From Rosenbergiella nectarea (lineage in GTDB: Bacteria > Pseudomonadota > Gammaproteobacteria > Enterobacterales > Enterobacteriaceae), in assembly GCF_900111105.1 (NCBI RefSeq), contig NZ_FOGC01000002.1:186001-250000 (forward strand): a DNA stretch of 64,000 nt, written 5' to 3'. Position numbers and translations under genes: made by a program. The notes beneath the pieces were generated by a model. It searched no databases and was not told the DNA's origin. It saw only the letters and a list, made by a program, of their open reading frames with translations. This document shows, piece by piece, positions 47,120 to 56,780 of this stretch; the first letter of the stretch is position 1; each line of letters starts with the position of its first letter.

Positions 47120-48556
47120 ATGTCTTTAACTCGGCGCAAATTTATCCAGTATTCAGCGGTGGCGGCTGTCGGTCCCACTTTGCTTCCAAAAGCGGTCTTT
47201 GCTGCAGATGATGAGGGGAGTAATCCGCTCTATATTCCGCCGTTAATCGAATCACGCCGCGGACAGCCCATATTCCTAATGATGCAAGAGGCACATTGGG
47301 CGTTCAATGGTCGTAATCAGGCTGACTGCATCGGCTTTAATGGTATGTATCTAGGGCCAACAGTGAAGGTCTGGAGCGGCGACGACGTTAAACTCATTTA
47401 TAGCAATCGTCTGACAGAGTCTGTCTCGATGATGGTTAGCGGTTTGCATGTCCCTGGACCTTTGTCCGGCGGGGCACCGCGCTTGATCTCATCGGAAGTC
47501 GATTGGTCGCCAATTTTACCTATACGCCAACCGGCCGCGACGCTATGGTATCATTCCAATACTTCGCAGCATGCCGGTTCGCAAGTCTATCGTGGGCTTG
47601 CCGGATTGTGGGTAGTCGAGGATGAAGTGAGTAAGCAGTTACCACTGCCTAAGCATTATGGTGTCGATGACATTCCATTGATTATACAAGACAAGCGGTT
47701 AGATAATTTTGGCACACCCGTTTACGAAGAGAGTTCGACTCCTTTCCTTGGCGACACGCTGCTGGTCAATGGGTCGCAGAAACCCTATTTTAATGCTTCT
47801 CGCGGTTGGGTCCGCCTTCGCTTATTAAATGCATCAAATGCCCGTCGTTACCTATTGCAACTTTCCGACAACCGCCCTTTTACCGTGATTGCCGGTGATC
47901 AAGGGTTTATGTCTGCGCCGGTAACCACTACACAACTCTCTCTGGCCCCCGGTGAGCGTCGCGAAGTATTGATCGACCTGTCTGACGGTCATAACGTTTC
48001 CATTACGGCGGGAACCGAAGCGACAATTATGGAGAGAATTCGAGGCATCTTCGAACCTTCAACCGTGTTGACCTCAACCTTAGTATTAACGTTAAGACCG
48101 ACAGGGTTATTGCCTCTAGTCACCGACAGTGTGCCGACCTCTTTAGTCTCAGCGCTTGAAACTGGCCTGACCAGTCAAAGCCGACAGATTCGTTTAAACG
48201 ATTCTCCCGCCGGGATAAATGATAGGGCATGGGACGTTAAACGCGTGGATATGACTGTGCAGCAGGGGAGTTTCGAACGTTGGACGGTAGAAGCCGATCT
48301 TCCACAATCCTTCTCAGTACAAGGGGCGATGTTCTTAATTAAGAGTGTGAACGGTGCGCCGCCGATGGTCGAAGATCGGGGTTGGAAAGACACGGTTTGG
48401 GTAGATGGTAGCGTCGAATTGTTGGTAACCTTCCCTCAAACCTCTTCGGCACATTTCCCCTTCATTTATGGCAGTCAAACCTTAGAGCAGTTCGATCAGG
48501 GAGCCGTGGGCCAACTCTTGGTTCAACCCTCATCCACCTTGAATAGTGGCTACTAG
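47120..48556 (+). CDS. ftsP: Cell division protein FtsP (SufI)
   Basis: FtsP is a periplasmic protein that stabilises the divisome under stress. The 478-residue product (E. coli 470) opens with a twin-arginine signal (LTRRKFIQYSAVAAVGPTLLP, cleavage near VFA-ADD). It has three cupredoxin domains like multicopper oxidases, with WYHSNTSQHAGSQVYRGLAG, but the His clusters that bind copper in true oxidases are mostly missing, as in E. coli SufI. It follows plsC by 55 bases. Confidence 0.95.
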   Translation: MSLTRRKFIQYSAVAAVGPTLLPKAVFAADDEGSNPLYIPPLIESRRGQPIFLMMQEAHWAFNGRNQADCIGFNGMYLGPTVKVWSGDDVKLIYSNRLTESVSMMVSGLHVPGPLSGGAPRLISSEVDWSPILPIRQPAATLWYHSNTSQHAGSQVYRGLAGLWVVEDEVSKQLPLPKHYGVDDIPLIIQDKRLDNFGTPVYEESSTPFLGDTLLVNGSQKPYFNASRGWVRLRLLNASNARRYLLQLSDNRPFTVIAGDQGFMSAPVTTTQLSLAPGERREVLIDLSDGHNVSITAGTEATIMERIRGIFEPSTVLTSTLVLTLRPTGLLPLVTDSVPTSLVSALETGLTSQSRQIRLNDSPAGINDRAWDVKRVDMTVQQGSFERWTVEADLPQSFSVQGAMFLIKSVNGAPPMVEDRGWKDTVWVDGSVELLVTFPQTSSAHFPFIYGSQTLEQFDQGAVGQLLVQPSSTLNSGY

Positions 48557-48558
48557 TT

Positions 48559-48580
48559 AGGCCTCCCGATTGGGAGGCCT
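48559..48580. terminator. Hairpin between ftsP and dkgA
   Basis: AGGCCTCCC pairs with GGGAGGCCT over a four-base loop, three bases after the ftsP stop and six before the end of convergent dkgA. The T run is poor on both sides; probably a shared terminator. Confidence 0.7.
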
Positions 48581-48585
48581 CTACT

Positions 48586-49416
48586 TTAGAGCTTCTCGAA
48601 GGTCTCTGGCTCAGGGCCGAGGCGCTTACCGCTGTCTAAAGAAGCAATTGCCTTCAATTCTTCTTTTTCCAGCTTAAAGTCAAATACCGCGAAGTTCTCG
48701 TCGATACGCTTGGGCGTGACCGATTTTGGAATGACGATTAAACCGCTATCTAAGTGCCAACGGATAACGACTTGCGCAGGCGTTTTCTGGTATTTTTTCG
48801 CCAGCGTTTGGATGATTTCTTGATCGAAAACACCCTCTCCCCCTTGTGCTAAAGGACTCCACGATTCGGTGTGGATCTTATGCAGGGCATTCCAAGTATG
48901 TTGCTGGCGTTGCTGAAATAACGGGTGTAACTCGATTTGGTTGACGACAGGCGTCACCCCTGTTTCACGGATAATGCGTTCCAGATGAGTCTCTTGGAAA
49001 TTACACACGCCGATGCTTTTAACGAGTCCTTGGCGCTGCAGATCGATCATACCTTCCCATGCTTTAACATAGTTGTCCTGTTGTGGGCAGGGCCAGTGCA
49101 TAAGATAGAGATCAACATAATCTAGCTGCAGCTTACGTAAACTGGTCTCTGCTGCGCGTTGCCAATCAGTCTGATCAGAATTCCACAATTTAGTGGTGAT
49201 AAACAGGTCATCGCGAGCCAGTGAAGACGCTTGCAATGCTTGACCAACACCTTCTTCGTTTTTATAGATTGCCGCAGTATCGATAGAACGATAACCAGTA
49301 TTCAGAGCGTGGGTGACAGCTTCTTGGGTTTGTTCAATCGAAGCTTGCCATACTCCCAAGCCAAGTTGAGGCATGGTACGACCATCGTGCAGCGTGACAT
49401 CTAGTTGCTGAGACAT
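48586..49416 (-). CDS. dkgA: 2,5-diketo-D-gluconate reductase A (aldo/keto reductase)
   Basis: A 276-residue aldo/keto reductase (E. coli DkgA 275) that reduces 2,5-diketogluconate and methylglyoxal with NADPH. It has GYRSIDTAAIYKNEEGVGQAL with the catalytic Asp and Tyr, TKLWNSDQTDWQRA with the Lys, LMHWPCP with the His, and the cofactor region VIPKSVTPKRIDENF. The ATG follows AAGGAG. In E. coli yqhD precedes it; here it is missing and metC is the neighbour. Confidence 0.93.
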   Translation of the reverse strand: MSQQLDVTLHDGRTMPQLGLGVWQASIEQTQEAVTHALNTGYRSIDTAAIYKNEEGVGQALQASSLARDDLFITTKLWNSDQTDWQRAAETSLRKLQLDYVDLYLMHWPCPQQDNYVKAWEGMIDLQRQGLVKSIGVCNFQETHLERIIRETGVTPVVNQIELHPLFQQRQQHTWNALHKIHTESWSPLAQGGEGVFDQEIIQTLAKKYQKTPAQVVIRWHLDSGLIVIPKSVTPKRIDENFAVFDFKLEKEELKAIASLDSGKRLGPEPETFEKL

Positions 49417-49513
49417 TTTAGGCTCCTTCTCTCGATCAAATGATCACAAATAATGAGCCTAAGTGTAGACAATAAAGGCAGCTTGTGGGGCGAAAACACG
49501 CTTTTCGGAGTGT

Positions 49514-50713
49514 TTACACCCGTTCTTTCAGTCGGGCGAAGCCTCTCTCTAAATCTGCAATCAAATCCTGAGGGTGTTCTAATCCGATATGAAGTCGGAT
49601 CAGTGTCCCAGTAAAGTCCAATTGACCGACGGGACGAATCGCAGCGATCTCCTCGGGTTGGTTAGCCAGAATCAATGACTCAAATCCGCCCCAAGAGTAC
49701 GCCATACTGAAGTGGTCGAAATGGTCGAGGTAGTGGGCGAGCCTTGCAGGCTCCAACTTCTCATTAAGAATAAAAGAGAATAAGCCGCTACTCCCTGAAA
49801 AATCTCGTTGCCAGAAGCAGTGTCCAGGGGATTCAGGCAGGGCGGGATGATTCACTCGAAATACTTCATCTCGTTGACTCAGCCATTGGGCAATCTCCAG
49901 ACTTGCCGTCTCGTGCTGTCGTAAGCGAACAGCGAGTGTACGTAATCCACGAGCCGTCACGTACGCGGTATCTGCATCAACCATCTGCCCCATTAAATAA
50001 GAGTTTTCTCTCAGTTGTTCCAAACAACGTTCATTCGCCACGGCGGTGCCAATCATGGCATCGGAATGGCCAACTAAGTATTTGGTCCCGGCTTGAATTG
50101 AGATATCTGCTCCCGCTTCTAAGGCCTTGAACAGGACTCCGGCAGCCCAAGTATTATCGACGATAACCACCGCTTGCGGAGCTATACGACGTACTGTCGC
50201 GATAAGGGCAGGAATATCTTGGACTTCCATGGTGATCGACGAGGGTGATTCTAAAAAGACGACCCGGGTCGTAGGACGCAGCCATTCGGCTATCTCTGCA
50301 CCGGAAAGGGCGGGGAAATAGGTCGTTTCAACGGCAAGTTTCTTTAAAATCGTTGAGCAAAAATCTTGTGTCGGTTCATAGACGGATCCGCTTACCAAGA
50401 TATGATCGCCCGCTTCAACAAAAGCCAGAATAGCATTTGCCACCGCGGCCGCACCGCAGGGATAGAGTACACAGCCCGCACCGCTCTCCAATTCAGTCAT
50501 CGCATCTTGTAACGCAAAGTGGGTCAAGGTGCCGCGGCGACCATAAAAAAGCTCCCCTTTCGCTCGGCCAGCAGTGGCGATTTTCTTATCCGCTACCGTA
50601 GGGAAGACTAAGGAGGAGGCGCGTTGGATAACCGCGTTTACTGCGCCTTGCGTGTAACGTGGTTTGCGACCAGCACTAATGAGCGTCGTTTCAAAATGTT
50701 GCTTATCGGACAT
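49514..50713 (-). CDS. metC: Cystathionine beta-lyase MetC
   Basis: MetC splits cystathionine into homocysteine, pyruvate and ammonia in methionine synthesis, using pyridoxal phosphate. The 399-residue product (E. coli 395) shows [19 protein letters not shown] near the start, [28 protein letters not shown] and the cofactor Lys in [16 protein letters not shown]. The ATG at 50713 follows GGGGATC; the upstream in-frame start at 50740 is rejected. It is divergent from exbB. No MetJ box was recognised. Confidence 0.96.
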   Translation of the reverse strand: MSDKQHFETTLISAGRKPRYTQGAVNAVIQRASSLVFPTVADKKIATAGRAKGELFYGRRGTLTHFALQDAMTELESGAGCVLYPCGAAAVANAILAFVEAGDHILVSGSVYEPTQDFCSTILKKLAVETTYFPALSGAEIAEWLRPTTRVVFLESPSSITMEVQDIPALIATVRRIAPQAVVIVDNTWAAGVLFKALEAGADISIQAGTKYLVGHSDAMIGTAVANERCLEQLRENSYLMGQMVDADTAYVTARGLRTLAVRLRQHETASLEIAQWLSQRDEVFRVNHPALPESPGHCFWQRDFSGSSGLFSFILNEKLEPARLAHYLDHFDHFSMAYSWGGFESLILANQPEEIAAIRPVGQLDFTGTLIRLHIGLEHPQDLIADLERGFARLKERV

Positions 50714-50904
50714 TACGATCCCCAAATCAGTAAAATTCAATTATGAGTAGAGTAAGCAGAGTTGATGGAAAAGGGGAGGGTTTTCTTAGGCTAAACAGTC
50801 ATAACAGTATACTTACAACCTCTTAAAAAACTTAGCCCGATCTCTGGTTATAACTGGCTGTTTTTAGCGAATATTATTCGAGAGAGCTTTTTCATTATGT
50901 AAAT

Positions 50905-50923
50905 AGTAATGATAACTACTATC
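50905..50923. promoter_or_regulatory. Fur-type operator upstream of exbB
   Basis: AGTAATGATAACTACTATC agrees with 14 of 19 positions of the Fur consensus and lies about 60 bases before the exbB ATG, just ahead of a -10-like TATCAT at 50942. Iron-replete Fur would repress exbBD, as in E. coli. Confidence 0.75.
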
Positions 50924-50985
50924 AATAGAGTTTGCTTTTGGTATCATAGCGTCAATTGTTTTACGCAACAAACCGAGGCTAGAAG

Positions 50986-51735
50986 ATGAGTGTGGTGACC
51001 AATAATCTGATGCAGACAGATTTATCTGTATTGGGCATGTACCAACATGCTGATATTGTTGTTAAAGTTGTAATGATGGGTTTGCTACTCGCCTCCGTTG
51101 CAACCTGGGCAATTTTCTTTGCAAAATACACTGAGCTAAGTGCTGCAAAACGTCGTCTTAACGCGGATCAGCTTGCCCTAAAAGAAGCTCGTACGCTTGA
51201 TGGCGCAGGAAAAATTACGCAGCAATTTGCTAAAAATAGTCATGCGGCCATGCTTGTCGCAGAAGCGCTTGATGAACGCGTGTTGTCCGCGCAAAGCGAT
51301 GACCAAGCGGGAATTAAAGAGCGTACGGTTTTTCGTTTAGAGCGCCAAGTTGCTCGGATTGGTCGCCACGCTGGCCGTAATAACGGTTTCTTGGCCACCA
51401 TTGGGTCAGTCTCGCCCTTCATCGGTTTATTCGGTACGGTATGGGGGATCATGAATAGCTTTATCGGTATCGCTAAAACGCAAACAACTAACCTCGCGGT
51501 TGTGGCGCCTGGGATTGCTGAAGCGCTATTGGCGACCGCAGTAGGATTAGTCGCGGCCATCCCCGCGGTCGTTATTTACAACGTCTTTGCACGGATGATC
51601 GCCGGCTATAAAGCGTCTTTAGGCGACACTGCTGCACAGATTATCCTGTTACAAAGTCGTGATGCGGACCTGCAAAGCAGTCGTTACACGCCAATGACGC
51701 AAAATACGGCTACTCAAAAACTACGCGTAGGGTAA
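50986..51735 (+). CDS. exbB: TonB-system biopolymer transport protein ExbB
   Basis: ExbB forms the inner membrane pentamer that, with ExbD and TonB, uses the proton gradient to power outer membrane siderophore and cobalamin uptake. The 249-residue product (E. coli 244) has helix 1 (VVMMGLLLASVATWAIFF), the cytoplasmic RNNGFLATIGSVSPFIGLFG turning into helix 2, and helix 3 with EALLATAVGLVAAIPAVVIYN. It is divergent from metC and followed by exbD after five bases. Confidence 0.97.
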   Translation: MSVVTNNLMQTDLSVLGMYQHADIVVKVVMMGLLLASVATWAIFFAKYTELSAAKRRLNADQLALKEARTLDGAGKITQQFAKNSHAAMLVAEALDERVLSAQSDDQAGIKERTVFRLERQVARIGRHAGRNNGFLATIGSVSPFIGLFGTVWGIMNSFIGIAKTQTTNLAVVAPGIAEALLATAVGLVAAIPAVVIYNVFARMIAGYKASLGDTAAQIILLQSRDADLQSSRYTPMTQNTATQKLRVG

Positions 51736-51740
51736 TTGTC

Positions 51741-52163
51741 ATGGCAATGCGACTCAATGATGAAGTAGAGGGCGACGGTGAAATGCATGAGATTAACGTC
51801 ACGCCTTTTATCGACGTGATGTTAGTCTTACTTATCATCTTCATGGTGGCTGCGCCTTTAGCAACGGTCGATGTACGTGTCAATCTTCCTGCATCCACCA
51901 GCACGCCACAACCCAGACCAGAAAAACCGGTTTACCTGAGTGTGAAAGAAGGGAATCAGCTTTTCGTCGGCAACGATGCAGTCAGTAAGGAAGATCTGGT
52001 ACAAAAAATAATTGCACAGACTCAAAGCAATAAAGAGTCCACAATCTTTTTCCAAGCAGATAAAAGCATCGATTACGCCACACTGATGAGTATCATGGAT
52101 GACCTACGCAGCGCAGGTTATCTCAAGATAGGGCTAATGGGCTTAGAAAGCGCACCCAAATAA
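51741..52163 (+). CDS. exbD: TonB-system biopolymer transport protein ExbD
   Basis: ExbD is the partner of ExbB. The 140-residue product (E. coli 141) has one N-terminal membrane helix beginning at the essential Asp in INVTPFIDVMLVLLIIFMVA and a periplasmic domain with TSTPQPRPEKPVYLSVKEG. It is co-transcribed with exbB; a terminator follows. Confidence 0.97.
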   Translation: MAMRLNDEVEGDGEMHEINVTPFIDVMLVLLIIFMVAAPLATVDVRVNLPASTSTPQPRPEKPVYLSVKEGNQLFVGNDAVSKEDLVQKIIAQTQSNKESTIFFQADKSIDYATLMSIMDDLRSAGYLKIGLMGLESAPK

Positions 52164-52182
52164 CGGTCTATGGCATAAAACC

Positions 52183-52208
52183 ATCCTCCTTCGGGAGGAT
52201 TTTTTTTG
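52183..52208 (+). terminator. Rho-independent terminator of exbBD
   Basis: ATCCTCC and GGAGGAT pair across a TTCG tetraloop and are followed by eight T. Confidence 0.95.
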
Positions 52209-52324
52209 CCAAGATGACTTTTGTTTATTAATTGTTATAATTTTTTTAATGAAAAGTTGATTTAATGGGGTTAAAAAGGGAGGACGGTTAGCCTTAAAAA
52301 AACAAAAAAAGTGAGAAATGTTGA

Positions 52325-53626
52325 ATGAGTTATACAGAATCTTCCTCCAGGCCTTCGGCTTGGCAAAATGCGAAATCGATCTTCCGCGTGACAAGCGGTA
52401 ACTTCCTCGAAATGTATGATTTCATGGTCTTCGGCTATTACGCCAGCGCCATAGCCAATACCTTCTTTCCGGGGAGCAACCCCTATGCCTCCTTGATGCT
52501 AACGCTGATGACCTTTGGTGCAGGGTTTTTAATGCGTCCTCTCGGTGCCGTGATCCTTGGCACCTATATCGATCAACACGGGCGACGTAAAGGATTATTG
52601 ATTACCTTAGGGTTAATGGCTCTAGGTACCTTAACCATTGCCGTCGTCCCGGGTTACCACACCCTCGGTATTTTTGCGCCAATATTAGTATTGGTGGGCC
52701 GCTTACTACAAGGTTTCTCGGCGGGGGTAGAGTTAGGCGGAGTCTCCGTTTATCTTTCCGAAATAGCGCCCCCAGGGCGTCGGGGTTTTTTTGTCAGTTG
52801 GCAGTCAGGTAGCCAACAAATTTCAGTTATCTTTGCCGCATTATTGGGATTAGGACTGAATCATTTATTAGGCAAACAGGTGGTCTCCGATTGGGCATGG
52901 CGTATTCCATTCTTTATTGGCTGTATGGTGGTGCCCTTCTTATTTTATATTCGTCGTTCACTCGAAGAGACGGAGGCCTTTAAAGAGAGGAAACATCGTC
53001 CAGGGATGCGTGAGATTGCTCGATCAGTGTTACGTAACTGGGCATTGGTGATTGCAGGGATGTTTATGGTAGTGACCACGACGGTCATGTTTTACATGAT
53101 TACCGCATTTACCCCAACGTTCGGTAAAGCGGTGTTGAACATGAGTGATCAGCAAAGCTTTTTAGTCACCTTATTCGTCGGCATCTCAAACCTATTTTGG
53201 TTACCTATTATGGGCGCGCTTTCTGATCGGCTAGGTCGCCGTCCTCTACTCATTATATTCACGGTATTAATGATTTTCACCGCGTGGCCGGTGTTGCGCT
53301 GGCTGGTGGCTACACCAACTTTCACCCATCTCATTGAAACCGAGTTGTGGCTTTCATTTCTCTATGCGAGTTATAACGGTGCGATGGTGGTTTGGCTGGC
53401 AGAGGTTATGCCCGCCGACGTTAAAGCGTCAGGATTTTCTCTCGCCTACAGTTTGGCTACGGCGTTGTTCGGTGGGTTTACCCCAGCGATATCGAGTTAT
53501 CTAATTCATAGCACAGGTGACAAAGCAATGCCTGGAGCATGGTTAACCTTTGCGGCAATTTGCGGTTTTGTTGGATCGCTTTGGTTGGGATGGCTGGTTA
53601 AGCGTTATAACCGTTCAGTACGGTAG
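52325..53626 (+). CDS. MHS-family citrate/tricarballylate:H+ symporter-like MFS transporter
   Basis: A 433-residue inner membrane transporter of the metabolite:H+ symporter family. It shows the MHS start VTSGNFLEMYDFMVFGYYAS, loop motif GTYIDQHGRRKG, LLQGFSAGVELGGVSVYLSE in helix 4 and a second loop ALSDRLGRRPLL. Length and sequence are near CitA/TcuC carriers of citrate and tricarballylate, but substrate is inferred. The ATG is at 52325, after GAGAAATGTTGA with no strong ribosome site. No citrate or tricarballylate catabolic gene is adjacent. Confidence 0.8.
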   Translation: MSYTESSSRPSAWQNAKSIFRVTSGNFLEMYDFMVFGYYASAIANTFFPGSNPYASLMLTLMTFGAGFLMRPLGAVILGTYIDQHGRRKGLLITLGLMALGTLTIAVVPGYHTLGIFAPILVLVGRLLQGFSAGVELGGVSVYLSEIAPPGRRGFFVSWQSGSQQISVIFAALLGLGLNHLLGKQVVSDWAWRIPFFIGCMVVPFLFYIRRSLEETEAFKERKHRPGMREIARSVLRNWALVIAGMFMVVTTTVMFYMITAFTPTFGKAVLNMSDQQSFLVTLFVGISNLFWLPIMGALSDRLGRRPLLIIFTVLMIFTAWPVLRWLVATPTFTHLIETELWLSFLYASYNGAMVVWLAEVMPADVKASGFSLAYSLATALFGGFTPAISSYLIHSTGDKAMPGAWLTFAAICGFVGSLWLGWLVKRYNRSVR

Positions 53627-53817
53627 CATTATCAATTCCTTTAAGCAGCGGGTAGCCGGTTATCTGCTGCAAGTCAAATACATAAAATAATCTAATCATC
53701 ATATTCTTAAAATATGTATTTACTGGCGTCTTAATCACGTAATATTGAGGTAATTAATCCTTTCTATGCTCGGTTAGAAGAAAAATCTGCCCCATTAGGA
53801 CTTAGTAGGAGAGCCAG

Positions 53818-55899
53818 TTGGACACAATGAATATGATGCATGTTACGTGGGACAGCGGCTTAGTGCTCGCCTCTGTATTTATTGCGTTCCTCGCCTCTTT
53901 CTCTGCTTTAGATACTGTCGCCAGAGTGGCCGATAGCCGTGGAATGAAAGCCCTATTTTGGTTGATTGGCGGTGGGGCAGCGATGGGGATCGGCATTTGG
54001 TCGATGCATTTCATCGGTATGATGGCGATGCATTTTCAAATGCCCATGCGCTATAACCCGGGTGAAACGGTCTTCTCTATTATTGTTGCGGTTGTCGGTT
54101 CTATTATTGCGTTATGGGCGGTATTTCGACATAACCAATTTACGTTAACGAATCTACTTATTGGTTCGATAATCTTAGGGTCTTCGGTTATTGCGATGCA
54201 CTATACCGGGATGGCTGGTCTGCGTATTAGCCAGCCGATTGTCTGGCATAAGACACCAGTCATTATCTCAATTATTATTGCTTATACCGCCTCTGCCGTC
54301 GCATTATGGCTGGCATTTAGGCTCCGTAATAACTATGCGGGAGTATTAAACCGTCGCTTTTTTGCGGCATTGATCATGGGTGCAGCGATAGCGGGTATGC
54401 ACTACACCGGGATGTACGCCGCTCATTTTGAATCCACGATGCAGGTTTTACCAGGGGGGGTTGGCTCACAACGATTGATCATTTGGGTATTTATGTTCAC
54501 CCTCATTATCTTAGGGAGTAACTTATTCGGGTCAATGATTGAGTCACAATTACGCGTATCTCGTATGACCACTAAACTTAAGCAGACCAATGAAGAGCTG
54601 CGCCAAATGGCGTTGCACGATCCGCTGACGACTCTCGCCAATCGCACCTTATTTGAAGATAAACTCAACGACTACATTCAAAGCGCTAAGTACAATTCAT
54701 CAAGCTTCAGCCTGCTTTATATGGATCTCGATGGGTTTAAGATGGTGAACGACGCGTATGGCCACGATATCGGTGATAAGCTATTAGTTGAAGTGGCTAA
54801 GCGGCTTAATGCAGCGGTTAACCCTAGTGATATTTTGGCGCGAGTCGGGGGTGACGAGTTTGTTTTATTGTCTAATGCAAACTCAGAGATGGATGCCTCA
54901 CTGTTAGCTGAAAAACTGGTCGCTGCTATTGAGCCTGAATTCCTCGTTGAAGCCTTTGAGCTGAGAGTCTCTTTAAGCATCGGTATTGCGATGTTTCCTG
55001 CGCATGGCATTGAAGCACGAGAGATGCTGTTTAATGCAGACTCGGCGATGTATCACACTAAGAACAGTGGACGTAACGGTTTCAGTATATACCAACCATC
55101 GATGAGTCCGATTGGTCGCAGTCAAGTACAGCTAAAAAATGAATTGTGGCGTGCTATTCATAACAATGAATTACGGTTATTTTATCAACCTAAACTAAAT
55201 GTTACGTCTGGTGAGATCATTGGTTACGAAGCCTTGGTTCGCTGGCAGCATCCAGAACGTGGATTGAAAACGCCGGATAAGTTTCTGCCTATCGCCGAGC
55301 AAACGGGGATGATCTTGTTACTGGGCGAGTGGGTATTAAATGAGGCGTGTCATCAGCTGGCGATATGGCATCAACAAGGGGCAGATCATCTCTCCATATC
55401 TGTCAATCTCTCTGCTCAACAGTTTGAGCAAAAAAGCTTAATCTACTTAGTGACCAGAACGCTTGAAGAGTATCGTCTGGCCCCTAAGAAATTAATTTTG
55501 GAAATCACTGAAACGACGGCAATGCGTTATCCGCAAGAGAGCATTAAGATCCTCGAAGAATTGAAAGCGATTGGTGTGCAGGTGGCCATCGATGATTTCG
55601 GTACAGGGTATTCAAGCTTGCTCTATTTACAGAATATGCCTGCGACAGAACTTAAAATTGATCGCGCCTTTATCAATAGTATTGGTCATAAGGATACAGA
55701 TCCTCAATTATTGTCGATGATTATCGAACTGGCGAAAAATATGAATTTAAATATTGTCGCGGAAGGGGTAGAAAGCGAAGAGCAACAAACCTATTTGGTC
55801 AATTTAGGCTGTGACGTGCACCAAGGCTACTATTTCAGTCGGCCAGTACCGCCTTCTGAAATCACCGTAGTAGCCAATAAGTATCCCGTGCGGGCCTAG
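53818..55899 (+). CDS. MHYT-GGDEF-EAL cyclic di-GMP enzyme
   Basis: A 693-residue inner membrane protein. Residues 1-250 hold seven helices with three MHYT-type sensor motifs (SMHFIGMMAMH, AMHYTGMAG, GMHYTGMYA), thought to bind metal or a diatomic gas. Residues about 265-430 form a GGDEF domain with an intact RVGGDEF, and 440-690 an EAL domain with YEALVRWQHP, NLSAQQF, EITETTAM and DDFGTGYSS. Both cyclase and phosphodiesterase activity are possible. The TTG at 53818 is taken as start because TAGGAG lies six bases before it; the next ATG (53827) would be too far. Confidence 0.92.
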   Translation: MDTMNMMHVTWDSGLVLASVFIAFLASFSALDTVARVADSRGMKALFWLIGGGAAMGIGIWSMHFIGMMAMHFQMPMRYNPGETVFSIIVAVVGSIIALWAVFRHNQFTLTNLLIGSIILGSSVIAMHYTGMAGLRISQPIVWHKTPVIISIIIAYTASAVALWLAFRLRNNYAGVLNRRFFAALIMGAAIAGMHYTGMYAAHFESTMQVLPGGVGSQRLIIWVFMFTLIILGSNLFGSMIESQLRVSRMTTKLKQTNEELRQMALHDPLTTLANRTLFEDKLNDYIQSAKYNSSSFSLLYMDLDGFKMVNDAYGHDIGDKLLVEVAKRLNAAVNPSDILARVGGDEFVLLSNANSEMDASLLAEKLVAAIEPEFLVEAFELRVSLSIGIAMFPAHGIEAREMLFNADSAMYHTKNSGRNGFSIYQPSMSPIGRSQVQLKNELWRAIHNNELRLFYQPKLNVTSGEIIGYEALVRWQHPERGLKTPDKFLPIAEQTGMILLLGEWVLNEACHQLAIWHQQGADHLSISVNLSAQQFEQKSLIYLVTRTLEEYRLAPKKLILEITETTAMRYPQESIKILEELKAIGVQVAIDDFGTGYSSLLYLQNMPATELKIDRAFINSIGHKDTDPQLLSMIIELAKNMNLNIVAEGVESEEQQTYLVNLGCDVHQGYYFSRPVPPSEITVVANKYPVRA

Positions 55900-55905
55900 A
55901 AGTTA

Positions 55906-55930
55906 TTGCGGACCTCGTGTAGGTCCGCAA
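55906..55930. terminator. Hairpin between the MHYT gene and ftnA
   Basis: TTGCGGACCT pairs with AGGTCCGCAA over a five-base loop between the convergent genes, six bases before the ftnA stop. No T run follows, so it is a likely but not certain terminator for both. Confidence 0.6.
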
Positions 55931-55936
55931 CCGCAC

Positions 55937-56458
55937 TTATGAGTTATGCGCAGTACCAGGGTGTGATTCTGCGTTCATGGCCGCTAGGTCTTTATCGATT
56001 AAGAACAGTCCATTCGAGCTATTCTCAAGCATTCCCAGTTTATCCAGAACCGTTTTGAATAACTTCTCTTCTTCATGTTGTTCGGCGACATACCATTGCA
56101 GGAAGTTAAACGTTGAATAGTCCTGCGACGTCATCGCGGCATGTGCTAGCTCATTAATTTTCTGAGTGATCAGCTGCTCGTGACGGTAGGTCAGAGTAAA
56201 CAGGTCACTGACCGAATCAAACGTCACCGGAGGCGCCTCAATCGTACCCAGCACAGGCAATGCGCCTGCATCGCTTAGGTAGTTGAATAAGCGTTGCATG
56301 TGCTCCATCTCTTCACGCGAATGGGAGCGTAAAAAAGAGGCAGCGCCTTCAAGACCTTTATCGCTGCACCAGGCACTCATCTGCAGGTAAAGGTTGGCAG
56401 AGTAAAACTCAAGATTGAGTTGTTCGTTTAAGCGAGAAACCATATCAGGCGTCAGCAT
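55937..56458 (-). CDS. ftnA: Non-heme ferritin FtnA
   Basis: FtnA stores iron as a 24-subunit shell. The 173-residue product (E. coli 165) has the ferroxidase ligands in [32 protein letters not shown] and [16 protein letters not shown]. The C-terminal tail is about eight residues longer than in E. coli. The ATG follows GGGGATACA. It is divergent from prfC. Confidence 0.95.
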   Translation of the reverse strand: MLTPDMVSRLNEQLNLEFYSANLYLQMSAWCSDKGLEGAASFLRSHSREEMEHMQRLFNYLSDAGALPVLGTIEAPPVTFDSVSDLFTLTYRHEQLITQKINELAHAAMTSQDYSTFNFLQWYVAEQHEEEKLFKTVLDKLGMLENSSNGLFLIDKDLAAMNAESHPGTAHNS

Positions 56459-56780
56459 AGTTGTATCCCCAAAAGTAAAATCGGCTGTCTATGGTTAATA
56501 ATTATGCACTATGCTTTCGAATAAATAAAGCGAAGAGGGAAAATAAATCCATTAAAATCAATTATTTAATAATAAAAATCATTCCAGATATTGAATGTAA
56601 TTGTTAATCATTCTTAGTCCGCATTACTCGCTTCGCCTTCAACTCGGGCAGAGGAGCAATTTTTATCCCAGACGAGGTCATTGGGTAATACCGAACAATA
56701 GGGAAATCGTGTAAACTAACGGCAATTGTCTCTAATGAGTGCTCAAGTACTCGCGAACATCAGGAATTAAAGTTAAAAGC
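56459..56780. promoter_or_regulatory. Divergent promoter region between ftnA and prfC
   Basis: These 322 bases hold no gene. The half near ftnA is very AT-rich. An AT-rich stretch around 56560-56590 looks slightly like a Fur half-site but is too degenerate to call. The prfC promoter should lie between 56640 and 56740. Confidence 0.4.

Noticed and set aside
50714-50985. MetJ boxes upstream of metC
   Set aside because: No tandem AGACGTCT-like octamers could be found in the metC-exbB intergenic region.
56560-56590. Fur-like site upstream of ftnA
   Set aside because: Too few matches and very AT-rich surroundings; any AT-rich segment gives similar partial matches.
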